Positions 17,879-27,000 of a stretch of DNA of 42,405 bases are shown here, in pieces. This DNA is from an uncultured Nitrospira sp. GTDB taxonomy: Bacteria > Nitrospirota > Nitrospiria > Nitrospirales > Nitrospiraceae. The DNA lies in contig CABVRV010000011.1 in NCBI GenBank assembly GCA_902500755.1, positions 8,659 to 51,063 of the forward strand, given 5' to 3'. Within the stretch, counting starts at the first letter, position 1. Each line of letters starts with the position of its first letter. Made by a program: the position numbers and the translations under genes. The notes beneath the pieces are model-generated. The model did no database searches. It saw only the letters and a list, made by a program, of their open reading frames with translations, and was not told the origin of the DNA.

Positions 17879-17921
17879 GGTAACCTCCTTCTGGGTTTGC
17901 CTATTGAACTGTCAGGTTATC
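17879..17921 (-). promoter_or_regulatory. hsp20 leader stem covering the ribosome-binding site (possible RNA thermometer)
   Basis: In the hsp20 leader GATAACCT (17921-17914, minus strand) can pair with AGGTTACC (17886-17879), which joins the AAGGAGG site to the ATG: six pairs, one mismatch, one closing pair, 27-base loop. Such weak pairing over the start region is typical of heat-opened leaders of small heat-shock genes, but the stem is short. Confidence 0.3.
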
Positions 17922-17957
17922 ACTATTGGCGCTGCGTCGACTCAACTGCCTGATTGG

Positions 17958-17985
17958 TAGATAAATCGACCCTGAGGGAAGTCAA
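17958..17985 (-). promoter_or_regulatory. Weak candidate promoter of hsp20
   Basis: On the minus strand TTGACT (17985-17980) and TATCTA (17963-17958) are separated by 16 bases, about 80 bases before the hsp20 ATG. The -35 is good and the -10 poor; a heat-shock sigma factor could recognise a different site here. Confidence 0.25.
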
Positions 17986-18017
17986 GGGCCTGGTGGAGGT
18001 CCTGGTAAATACAGGTG

Positions 18018-19151
18018 TTAGCGTTGGTCGATGGGCACGTAGGGTCGATTATGCTCGCCGGAGTAGATTTGGTCGGGACGGAACAACTTATTTTCCCGTA
18101 ACTGCTCCAGCCAATGGGCGAGCCAGCCCGAGACTCTGGACATCGCAAAGAGCGGGGTAAAGAGGTCTACGCCGATGCCCATTTTGTCGTAGATGATGCC
18201 CGAGTAAAAATCCACGTTCGGATAGATGCCTTTGCTGTTCAAGGATTCTCCGGCCACAGCCTCCACTTCTAATGCCACTTCATACAGCGGCGAACTTCCT
18301 GATTCGGCAAACAGCCGGCGACAGAGTTGCTGGAGCACCGTCGCGCGAGGATCTTTTATTTTGTAGACACGGTGACCGAATCCCATCAGTTTTTTCTTGC
18401 TCTCCATGGCGCGCGTCACATACGACTTCGCCTTCTCGGCGGTGCCGATCTCTCTGAGCATAATCACGACTTCCTCGTTCGCCCCTCCGTGTAACGGACC
18501 TTTCAAGGCGCCGATGGAAGACGCGACGACGGTATAGGGGTCCGCCAGTGTCGACGCCGTCACCAATCCGGTAAAGGTAGACGCGTTCATCGTATGCTCG
18601 GCATGAAGAATGAGGCAGTCGTCGAAAATATCGGCCCACAATGAGGGAGCCACGGACTCTGTCAGCATATACAAAAAGTTTTCGCTGAAGCCGAGATCAT
18701 CGCGCGGAGGAATGGGATCGTCACCGTGCCGCAGTCTCGCCCAGGCAGCCACGATCGTCGGTAATTTGGCAACGAGCCGCACCGCGCTCCAATAGTTATT
18801 CTCCACGTCCTTGACGTTGCGGCCTGGGTAGAACATGCCGAGCGCCGCTACTGCCGCCTGCAGCGCGTCCATCGGATGACCTTGTTCAGGCAAACATTTC
18901 AGTAAATCGACGATGCGGAACTTGATGCGTCGATGATGGGTGACGTCCTTGTTCCATTGTTGGAACTCGGTTGCCGACGGGAGGTGCCCAAAGAGAAGAA
19001 GATACGCTGTTTCCAGGTACGAGGATTCGGCGCACAGCGTCTCGACTCGAATCCCGCGATACTCAAGAATCCCACGCTGGCCGTCCACATCGCTGATCGA
19101 TGACGTAGCGGCTGGAACGCCGGCTAACCCCGGCATGAAGTCATGCGGCAT
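18018..19151 (-). CDS. gltA: Citrate synthase
   Basis: Condenses oxaloacetate with acetyl-CoA. The 377-residue protein shows the catalytic triad regions: His in LHAEHTMNAS, His in MGFGHRVYK and Asp in PNVDFYSG, plus the CoA-site segment GPLHGGANEEV. The length and N-terminus (starting directly with GLAGVPAATSSISDVDG) match the shorter bacterial type rather than the NADH-regulated E. coli type, which has an extra N-terminal domain. A carbon-fixing organism with a reductive TCA cycle would use it for the oxidative direction, or possibly for reversible cleavage (inference). It is alone on its strand, divergent from the 19285 gene. Confidence 0.95.
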   Translation of the reverse strand: MPHDFMPGLAGVPAATSSISDVDGQRGILEYRGIRVETLCAESSYLETAYLLLFGHLPSATEFQQWNKDVTHHRRIKFRIVDLLKCLPEQGHPMDALQAAVAALGMFYPGRNVKDVENNYWSAVRLVAKLPTIVAAWARLRHGDDPIPPRDDLGFSENFLYMLTESVAPSLWADIFDDCLILHAEHTMNASTFTGLVTASTLADPYTVVASSIGALKGPLHGGANEEVVIMLREIGTAEKAKSYVTRAMESKKKLMGFGHRVYKIKDPRATVLQQLCRRLFAESGSSPLYEVALEVEAVAGESLNSKGIYPNVDFYSGIIYDKMGIGVDLFTPLFAMSRVSGWLAHWLEQLRENKLFRPDQIYSGEHNRPYVPIDQR

Positions 19152-19284
19152 AACCCACCATGAATTAGAGATGAGGTCCTACGTTGATACGTTCGGTTAC
19201 CCTATCATAGCTCCGTGTCATTCTTGCAATGGAATATCGTGGTTGGCATACTGGCCACAGCCAACGTGCGAGAGCCATCAGGGA

Positions 19285-19701
19285 ATGTCGAATGAGGCAC
19301 GAGAGACGTGGATGCCACGAACAGCCGTCATCGTCTGCCTGCTCATTCTGGTGATGGAATTCCTCGGGCCGTCTTTTGTCATGGCCGACGATGCGGTTGT
19401 GGCCTTCGCGGTGGTCAGCGAGGATCCCAAAGATACGGCACGAGTGTCCGCCAGAATCGCCATCGACGGTGTGGTTTCAGAGATGAAACTGCTGGCATCG
19501 GAACAGATTCTCTCCAACCTGATTTGGAAGAAACTGGAGATCTGCCACGCGCTCAAGTTGGAAGGGCACAAGTCTCCAGACGGATTCCACGTCCTGTCGG
19601 TTCGTGCCATTGATGCGGCCATGTTGCCGATGGTGTTGCAGGGATTTGCGGGAGATTGCCTGCTACGAAAGGCTTTGGAGATCGCTCCCTTTGTCGATTG
19701 A
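19285..19701 (+). CDS. Small exported protein of unknown function
   Basis: Two starts are possible: ATG at 19285 (138 residues) or ATG at 19312 (129 residues, MPRTAVIVCLLILVMEFLGP). Either gives a signal peptide ending near FVMADD. The mature part (about 105 residues) is mixed alpha/beta, with two cysteines (LEICHAL, AGDCLLR) that could form a disulfide. I recognise no family. It is divergent from gltA and convergent with the zinc-ribbon gene, so it seems to be a single-gene unit. Confidence 0.6.
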   Translation: MSNEARETWMPRTAVIVCLLILVMEFLGPSFVMADDAVVAFAVVSEDPKDTARVSARIAIDGVVSEMKLLASEQILSNLIWKKLEICHALKLEGHKSPDGFHVLSVRAIDAAMLPMVLQGFAGDCLLRKALEIAPFVD

Positions 19702-19719
19702 GAATGGGGGCCTTGTCGA

Positions 19720-20088
19720 TCAGATCATGCAGTCTGGGCAACGATCGGGCTCCTGGTCTGAATTGCTTTCCTCCATCGTCAACGGGAACAATATCTCGCA
19801 GGATCGGCAAGGCCGAATTTCGAAATAGGGAACACCATGTTCATCAATGTCCGTAGGAAGCAGAAGCTCGCGCGGATCATACCCTACGAGCCCTCCGTCA
19901 TTGAACTTCACGACAGCAAGGCGGTCGTTAAAGGCTTCGAAGATAGCTTCCTGCTCCCTACGCGCAAGAACATGGCCGAGCACAAAAACCGGCTGCCCCT
20001 TACGTTTGATACGAAGATCCTTCAGGGTCCGCTCCGAGGCGGTGGTGCAGGCAAACTGACCGGCTGAGCTGGTTCCGACCCACGGCAT
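19720..20088 (-). CDS. Small protein with C-terminal zinc-ribbon cysteines
   Basis: A 122-residue soluble protein. The ATG at 20088 is preceded by AGGG at proper spacing; a TTG two codons upstream is an alternative. The central part (RIKRKGQPVFVLGHVLARRE, then a strand-rich GGLVGYDPRELLLP) looks like a small beta domain. The C-terminus carries two CxxC pairs (RPCRSCE and RCPDC) separated by about 20 residues, a likely zinc ribbon. A nucleic-acid or protein contact role is plausible, but no family is recognised. It ends 19 bases from the convergent gene at 19701. Confidence 0.65.
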   Translation of the reverse strand: MPWVGTSSAGQFACTTASERTLKDLRIKRKGQPVFVLGHVLARREQEAIFEAFNDRLAVVKFNDGGLVGYDPRELLLPTDIDEHGVPYFEIRPCRSCEILFPLTMEESNSDQEPDRCPDCMI

Positions 20089-20180
20089 GGACAACCCTAT
20101 GGCACGACAGTTACTGTTCGAGATCTAAGCATAGACTGAAAAAAATCGTCAAGGCGCGTTTTTCTCACCAAGGAGTTACT

Positions 20181-20531
20181 ATGGCGGATATCACGATCTA
20201 TCACAAACCAACCTGTACGACATGTCGGCAAGCAGTCCAGCTGCTCAAAGAGAGCGGCCAATCCTTTACGGCAATCAACTACTACGAACGCTCATTTACC
20301 AAGGCACAGTTAAAAGCTCTTCTGAAGAAGGCCGACTTGTCCCCTAGAGACGTCCTCCGAACCAAAGAAGAAATCTACCAGGAGCTGGGTTTGGGGAAAA
20401 AACAACTCTCCGACGACCAACTCCTCGATATGATGGTCCAACACCCGGACCTGATTCAACGACCGATCGTCGAAAGGGGCGACCAGGCGATGCTTGCGAG
20501 GCCTGCCGATTCAATCAAGAAACTCCTGTAG
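20181..20531 (+). CDS. ArsC/Spx-family thioredoxin-fold protein
   Basis: A 116-residue thioredoxin-like protein of the ArsC/Spx/YffB superfamily: ITIYHKPTCTTCRQAVQLL with Cys12-x-x-Cys15, the helical insertion typical of the family (LKALLKKADLSPRDVLRTKE), and the late RPIVERGDQAML segment matching the RPIV motif. True glutaredoxin-dependent arsenate reductases have one active Cys in this loop; the CxxC pair is more like Spx or uncharacterised reductases, and no ars gene is adjacent. I therefore call it ArsC-like, with arsenate reduction unproven. AAGGAG lies 6 bases before the ATG. Confidence 0.82.
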   Translation: MADITIYHKPTCTTCRQAVQLLKESGQSFTAINYYERSFTKAQLKALLKKADLSPRDVLRTKEEIYQELGLGKKQLSDDQLLDMMVQHPDLIQRPIVERGDQAMLARPADSIKKLL

Positions 20532-20556
20532 ATTCTGAATCGCGGGCTGCATGGCT

Positions 20557-21768
20557 TTAGGGGGCTGGTGTTTCGTCCGAAGGTGACCACCGGACGGCCC
20601 GGATGTTCGGATCGACCGTCACGGCCAGCTTTCCGTCCAGCGCGTTGAGCAGGACATCTCCAACCAGTATGCGACGCCATCCTCGCAGAAGTGGAAGCTC
20701 CAGAGCAGCGCGATCGGTCTTGGCATCGACCAATGCCTGCAAGTCCGCCGTGGTCGCCAGCAGAGTCGGCGCAATCTCTGCTTTGAGTGCGCAGGCCTTC
20801 ACGATCGCCTGTAGGAGTTCGACCAGCCCGGTGGACTCCGGTTCCGGTTTGCGTTCTTTCGAGAGCACGGGCCAGGCGGAGGGAGGAAGCGCCAGGGCCG
20901 CTTGGATTGTGCTTAGCAACACCTCTCCGTTGCGATCCGCCTCTGAGCTATGAAGGCCTCTTACGTTGCGCAACTCGTCCATCTGTCGTGGGGGATGCCG
21001 CGCTAACTGGAGCAGGACTTCATCCCGGACGACCCGACTGCGAGGCACATTTCGACGTTTCGCTTCCCCTTCCCGCCAGGCCGCGAGTTCACGAAGGATC
21101 GCGGCCAACTTCGGCTTGAGCTGATCCCATCCTCGGATGCGCTGATAGCGTTCTTGCGGCTCGCGCCGAGTCTCGGCGACAACGCCCTCAAGGCGAGCGA
21201 ACTCTTCGTGCGCCCATGGCAACCGTCCAAGCTTCGACAACCGGCTGTGCAAATGATCATGAATCGCCAACAGAAAGGTCACATCCTCCAACGCGTAGGC
21301 CAGTTGCTCATGAGACAGCGGGCGGGCACTCCAATTCGTAAAGGTATGCGCCTTGTCCAACTTCTTCCCATGCACTCGCTGAACGAGATTGGCATAGGCG
21401 ACCTGCGAGCCAAACCCCACCATCGCCGCGGCGATCTGGGTATCAAAAAAAGGTTTGGGGATCTGGCCGGCATGGACCGCAAACAGATCGAGATCTTGCC
21501 GGCCCGCGTGCACCACTTTTTCGACTCCCGGATCACAGACGATCTCCCAGAACGCATCCAGCGCTCCATTCGACTGGACGACAGGAAAATCGATGATGGC
21601 TGCCGTGCGTTCCGTCGCGACTTGAATGAGCTCGAGCTTCGGCACGAAGCTGTCTTCACCCACGAATTCCGTATCCAATGCCAAACGCGGGCTATCTTTC
21701 AGTTGTTCGCACAACTCGCTCAACCCGGTCGCGCTCGTAATGTAGTGATGCGGAGTCGGTATTGTCAC
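20557..21768 (-). CDS. rnd: Ribonuclease D
   Basis: 3'-5' exoribonuclease for tRNA and structured RNA ends. The 403-residue protein has the DEDDy exonuclease motifs: LALDTEFVGED, VHAGRQDLDLF and YALEDVTFLL (Tyr plus final Asp). A helical HRDC domain (about residues 215-295, containing VVRDEVLLQLARHPP and MDELRNVRGL) and a second HRDC-like helical region follow. It lies 7 bases after the J-domain gene, so the two are co-transcribed. A malic-enzyme gene precedes both on the same strand. Confidence 0.93.
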   Translation of the reverse strand: MTIPTPHHYITSATGLSELCEQLKDSPRLALDTEFVGEDSFVPKLELIQVATERTAAIIDFPVVQSNGALDAFWEIVCDPGVEKVVHAGRQDLDLFAVHAGQIPKPFFDTQIAAAMVGFGSQVAYANLVQRVHGKKLDKAHTFTNWSARPLSHEQLAYALEDVTFLLAIHDHLHSRLSKLGRLPWAHEEFARLEGVVAETRREPQERYQRIRGWDQLKPKLAAILRELAAWREGEAKRRNVPRSRVVRDEVLLQLARHPPRQMDELRNVRGLHSSEADRNGEVLLSTIQAALALPPSAWPVLSKERKPEPESTGLVELLQAIVKACALKAEIAPTLLATTADLQALVDAKTDRAALELPLLRGWRRILVGDVLLNALDGKLAVTVDPNIRAVRWSPSDETPAP

Positions 21769-21775
21769 AGGCCTG

Positions 21776-22405
21776 TCACTCAGAAGGGGAATAGGGTCGA
21801 TCCGGAGGCCGCATCGGTTCCGTGTTGCTGAGACTCAGATATTCTTTGAGAAATTGATACGCTTCAAGCATCCGGCGGAGCTCAGGCTCGGAACTCCGGT
21901 CGCCGTGGTTCGAGTCAGGATGGAGTTGCTTGGCTTTGGTGCGGAAGGCCGCAGTGACATCAGCGAGGGAACTACCGAACTCCACGCCCATGATGGCGTA
22001 GGCGTCCATCGCATTATTCACGGTTGTCGGATTTTCCGATAAACCGCCGCTCCCACTGGCGGCTTTCAGCATGTCCGCAAGACTGATTCGTTTACGCCGG
22101 CGTCGCGGGCGTTCGCGAATTTCGCTGTCGAACTCGTCCCAACGGTCTTCCACGAATTCCAGCCGGGACTCGAGTCGCATGGCGCCGCTCAGGTCGCGGA
22201 TCACTTCCAGTTCTTCTTCGATTTCGATCAGCGACTTAATGATTTCCTCCAGCCCATGTTCCACCTGAAAAAACCCATCTACCCGGTCTTCCATCATCGT
22301 CTCGACGGCACATTCCAAACTCTCTTCGGTTTTCGATCGCAGGGAACCAATGCGCGTTTGCATCCCGCTTCGAAACTTGAGAAATTTTGCCGTTGAAAAT
22401 GGCAT
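21776..22405 (-). CDS. J-domain protein with C-terminal J domain
   Basis: A 209-residue DnaJ-like co-chaperone candidate. The J domain is at the C-terminus (about residues 130-195): DAYAIMGVEFGSSLADVTAA, then the HPD motif in KQLHPDSNHG, required to stimulate DnaK ATPase. The N-terminal half is acidic and helical, probably coiled coil (EIIKSLIEIEEELEVIRDLS), with a basic RPRRRRKR patch between the halves. There is no Gly/Phe-rich or zinc-finger region. The ATG at 22405 is preceded by GAGGGG. The gene is coupled to rnd (7-base gap). The client is unknown. Confidence 0.82.
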   Translation of the reverse strand: MPFSTAKFLKFRSGMQTRIGSLRSKTEESLECAVETMMEDRVDGFFQVEHGLEEIIKSLIEIEEELEVIRDLSGAMRLESRLEFVEDRWDEFDSEIRERPRRRRKRISLADMLKAASGSGGLSENPTTVNNAMDAYAIMGVEFGSSLADVTAAFRTKAKQLHPDSNHGDRSSEPELRRMLEAYQFLKEYLSLSNTEPMRPPDRPYSPSE

Positions 22406-22508
22406 CGGTCCCCTCTGATTTCTGAGTGGCCGCATTCTACCACAGCCCCAGCCGCGGTCTGAAGGCTACAAAAACAGATCCACGGTAGAGAGGTCACCGG
22501 CGGAGGAG

Positions 22509-23951
22509 CTACTCGATTTCGGTTGGATCGTCTGGTTTGGCCCGTCTTCTGGCGACTCCGGTCGCACGGGCTGCTGCAGCGACGGCTCGCGCAACACGAG
22601 GAACGACTTCTTTATCGAAGACACTGGGGATAATATAATCTTCGCTTAACGTGTTTTCGGGAATGACGTTGGCGATGGCTTGGGCTGCGGCCAACTTCAT
22701 GGTTTCGTTGATCTCGCTGCTTTGCACGTCGAGCGCGCCGCGAAATATTCCGGGAAATGCCAATGCATTGTTAATCTGGTTGGGATAATCGGACCGCCCC
22801 GTCGCAAAAATTGCGGCATGAGAGACCCCAAGCTCCGGCGGAACTTCCGGATCCGGATTGGCCAGCGCGAACACGACCGGATTGGGCGCCATGAGATCGA
22901 GATCATCGGCGGTGAGCACATTCCCCACCGAGAGGCCGATGAAGACATCGGCCCCTTTTAACGCCTCGCGCAACGTCCCTCTTGGGCGATCTCGGGTCAA
23001 ACAGGCACGAAGATCGGTTCGGCAGGCGCGGAGTTGCTCGGCTTCTCCGTAGAGAATGATGCCCTCTTTGTCACAGCCCAGCAGATGAGTCGCCCCGGCA
23101 GCCAGCAAGATGCGGCAACAGGCCGTGCCTGCGGCACCCAGACCATTGACGAGGATGCGAACTTGGTCCAGTTGCTTTCCTGTGACCTTGAGGGCATTGG
23201 TCAACGCAGCGAGCAGGACCACGGCCGTGCCGTGCTGATCATCATGCATGACGGGAATATCAAGTGCTTGTTTTATTTTCTGCTCGATCTCGAAGCAGCG
23301 CGGCGCGCTGATGTCTTCCAAGTTGATTCCGCCGAACCCTGGTGCGATCCCTTGAACGATCCGCACGATCTCATCCGGATCCTGGCTATTCACACAGATG
23401 GGCCAGGCATCGATCCCGGCGAGTTCTTTGAAGAGCATCACCTTGCCCTCCAAGACCGGAAGCGCCGCTTCCGGTCCAAGGTTCCCCAACCCCAACACCG
23501 CAGATCCATCAGACACAACGGCAACGCTGTTGCTCTTGCTCGTAAAGGTATAGACCTTGGACTTGTCTTGGGCGATCGCTCGCGACACACGACCGACGCC
23601 CGGGGTATAGACCATCGACAGGACGTTTCTGGTGCTGATTGGAAACTTGCTGCCGACTCGTATCTTTCCTCCGAGATGAAGGAGAAAAATGCGATCAGAC
23701 GCGGAAAGCACGGTGACATCGGGTAACTCGCCGAGACGAGCCACGACCTTTTCCCCATGTTCCTCGCTCTGCACGTCGAAGGTGATATCGCGAACCATGC
23801 GGGTTTTTGTTGCGGAGACAAGATCGACGGCCCCGAGATTCGCCTGCTCCTCCGCAAGGAGTGCCGCTACCTTGGCAAAGATGCCAGGCGTGTTCGACAG
23901 TTCCAGACGGACCGTCAACCGATAGTTCGAATAGGGGCCGATCTCGCTCAT
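22509..23951 (-). CDS. NAD(P)-dependent malic enzyme with N-terminal ACT domain
   Basis: Oxidative decarboxylation of malate to pyruvate. The 480-residue protein starts with an ACT domain (about residues 8-85, YRLTVRLELSNTPGIFAKVA), a small-molecule sensor, followed by a bacterial malic enzyme: the catalytic Tyr in SMVYTPGVG, Lys in VLEGKVMLFKEL, metal Asp in MHDDQHGTAVV, and a Rossmann fold (LVNGLGAAGTACC). Cofactor preference cannot be read with confidence. The ACT domain suggests allosteric control by an amino acid (inference). It may lead an operon with the J-domain gene and rnd, about 100 bases downstream. Confidence 0.92.
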   Translation of the reverse strand: MSEIGPYSNYRLTVRLELSNTPGIFAKVAALLAEEQANLGAVDLVSATKTRMVRDITFDVQSEEHGEKVVARLGELPDVTVLSASDRIFLLHLGGKIRVGSKFPISTRNVLSMVYTPGVGRVSRAIAQDKSKVYTFTSKSNSVAVVSDGSAVLGLGNLGPEAALPVLEGKVMLFKELAGIDAWPICVNSQDPDEIVRIVQGIAPGFGGINLEDISAPRCFEIEQKIKQALDIPVMHDDQHGTAVVLLAALTNALKVTGKQLDQVRILVNGLGAAGTACCRILLAAGATHLLGCDKEGIILYGEAEQLRACRTDLRACLTRDRPRGTLREALKGADVFIGLSVGNVLTADDLDLMAPNPVVFALANPDPEVPPELGVSHAAIFATGRSDYPNQINNALAFPGIFRGALDVQSSEINETMKLAAAQAIANVIPENTLSEDYIIPSVFDKEVVPRVARAVAAAARATGVARRRAKPDDPTEIE

Positions 23952-24084
23952 AGACGTTGCTCATCGGTAGCCTATCATAAACACGACGACCGGCAAGAAA
24001 TTACGTAGCCTCATACGTGCATGGGCGCCTTTTGCGTTCTGCTATACGTTGACGCTGTTCTCACCGCGATGCTAGGGTGAACGA

Positions 24085-27000
24085 ATGTCATCATCTTCTG
24101 AAAAACAAAATCCTAATCGGCTCATCCACGAAACGAGTCCGTATCTACTCCAACATGCCTACAACCCGGTGGACTGGTACCCCTGGGGGCCGGAAGCGCT
24201 GCAGTTGGCCAAAGACAAGAATCGCCCCATCTTGCTCTCCATCGGCTACTCCGCCTGCCACTGGTGCCATGTCATGGAACGGGAATCCTTTGAGAACGAG
24301 ACGATCGCCGAGCTCATGAACCGCTGGTTTATCTGCATTAAAGTCGATCGTGAGGAACGCCCCGATCTGGACGAAATCTACATGGCCGCGACGGTCACCA
24401 TGAATCATGGACAGGGAGGCTGGCCAATGACGGTGTTTTTGACACCGGATCAAGAGCCTTTTTTCGCCGGGACCTATTTCCCACCGGAAGATCGATGGGG
24501 ACGTCCAGGCTTCGGCTCGGTTCTCAAGAAGATCGCCGACTATTGGGAAACCCGCCCATCGGAAATTCACACCCAAGCCAAGGAACTCACCCGTCAACTA
24601 CAAGGAACGCGCCAGATCCCCTCCCCCATTTCGATCAGTGAATCGCTGCTCCACGAAGCCGTCGGCCAATTTCAGGAAGAGTTCGACGAGGCCCATGGCG
24701 GATTTGGAACGGCCCCGAAGTTTCCTCCGGCCATGGGATTGTCGTTCTTGCTCCGAAGTCACCGACGCTCAGGCGATCCCAGGACGCTCGCGATGGTCAC
24801 CAAGACCCTCGATATGATGGCGGCCGGAGGAATTTATGACCACATCGGCGGTGGATTTGCGCGCTATTCGACCGACGCACGATGGCTGGTTCCTCACTTC
24901 GAAAAAATGCTCTATGACAATGCGCTCCTCGCTCGCATCTATGTCGAGGCCTATCAAGTTACCAAGAAGCCGCTCTATCGACAGGTTGCCACCGAAATAC
25001 TCGACTATATCAGACGGGAAATGACCGGACCGGAGGGTGGAATTTATTCCTCCACCGACGCCGATTCCGAAGGGATCGAAGGAAAGTTCTTCGTCTGGAC
25101 ACCTGATGAAGTCGGGAATGTTCTCAAGAACGATGAAGATGCCCGACGTTTCTGTGCCTTGTACGACATCACGGCATCGGGCAATTGGGAACATACAAGC
25201 ATCCCCAATCGCTTACGACCCATCGAAGAGGTAGCGAGGCAACTCAACCTCACACCGGACGAGTTGATGGAGACCGCCTCCCGTGTACGACCTCTCCTCT
25301 ATGAAGCCCGACGTCAGCGCATCCCTCCGGGGCTGGATGACAAAGTGATCACCTCATGGAACGGCATGATGCTGTCGGCCATGGCTGAGGCGGCTCGAGT
25401 CTTCGGAGAAGCCCGCTATCTTGACAATGCCAGACGAACCGCCGACTTCTTGCTGCGAAGTCATGCCAAGCCCGATGGCCGGTTACTTCGCACTTCACGA
25501 GCCGCACGCGCACATCTCGATGCCTATCTGGAAGACTACGCCTACCTGGCCGAAGGACTGATCGACCTCTATGAAGCCGGCGGCGGCGAATCGTACCTCC
25601 AGGCCGCAGCACGACTCGCGGAGTTCTTGATCACGGACTTTATGGATCAGGAGCAAGGCGGCTTCTTCACCACGGCGAAGCACCATGAATCACTCATTCT
25701 TCGACACCGGGAGGGTACCGACGGAGCGATTCCCAGCGCGAACGCCGTCGCCGCCTCAGCCCTTGCCAGGTTGTCGTTCCATTTTGATCGCGACGAATGG
25801 CGCTACACTGCAATTTCTGCCGTCCGTGCCTATGGGCGGCCCATGACTCGCTATCCCCGGGCCTTTGCCAAGAGTCTGACCGTACTGGACTTTCTCACGG
25901 AGGGACCGGTGGAACTGGCCATTGTAGCGAGCGAGTCGCTCGATGAACTCCGCGCCATTCGCGAAGCGGTGGCACAATGCTACCTTCCCAACCGCGTCGT
26001 GGCAACAGGATTGCCAGGACATCCCTCTTCTCTTCCCCTCCTGAAAGACCGATCAGCTATTTCCGGCAAAGCAACACTGTACGTGTGTCGGAATTATAGC
26101 TGTCGCCAGCCGATCACCGACCCTCGCGTAGTCGAAGACGCATTGGTGAAAGAGTTGGCGACCATGCCGGGCAGCCAAGACGACCCAAAATTATTGCAGG
26201 GTGCCACCCTTTCAGGGCATGCCACAAGCCGAGGCACTGCCGCCTATGCGTCCCGCATGATGGCGCGAGAGGGAGAATCCAGTCTCGTGCACGCCTTTAC
26301 GACACTGGGCACAACCGGTCTGACCACCACACGCATCGGGTTCGGCACCTACCGTGTCGATATGCACAACGCTGAATATCGCGAGGCTCTGAGAAAAGCC
26401 TTGCGGACATCGTGTAATCTGATCGACACCTCGACGAATTACATGGACGGCGACAGCGAACGGTTGGTGGGATCCGTGCTGGCTGAGCTTGCGGCATTAG
26501 GCGAGATCCGACGCGATGAACTCATCGTGGTCTCGAAAATCGGGTATGTGCAGGGAGAGAATCTAAAGCTTGCCGAGTCCAGAGAAAAAAGTGGCCGCCC
26601 CTACCCTGAGGTCGTCAAATACGGGGATGGGATCTGGCACTGCATCCACCCCGAGTTCTTGGCGGATCAGCTGATGTTGTCACTCGATCGGCTTGGTGTG
26701 GCCACACTGGATGTCTGCTTGCTGCACAATCCGGAATACTACTTCTCAGAGGCGACGCATCGTGGCGAAACAGACTTGGAGACACTTCGCGCAGACTTTT
26801 ATACCCGACTCGAACGAGCCTTTGTCTACCTTGAATCTCAAGTGTCGGAGGGGCGACTACAGTATTACGGTGTCTCCTCAAACACCGTCGCGTCTCCCAG
26901 TGACGATCCGGAAGCAACCTCCCTCGAGCGCATGATCCAGGCGGCAAAGACTGCAGCCCAACTAGTTGGGTCGGCCAACCATCATTTTCAGGTGCTTCAG

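Noticed and set aside
20557-21831. Long frame on the strand opposite rnd (for example 21154-21831)
   Set aside because: It is antisense to the DEDD motifs of RNase D and has arginine-rich, random composition.
24049-24078. TTGACG / TAGGGT promoter ahead of the YyaL-AKR gene
   Set aside because: The supposed -10 overlaps the ribosome-binding site only 7 bases before the ATG, leaving no room for a leader.
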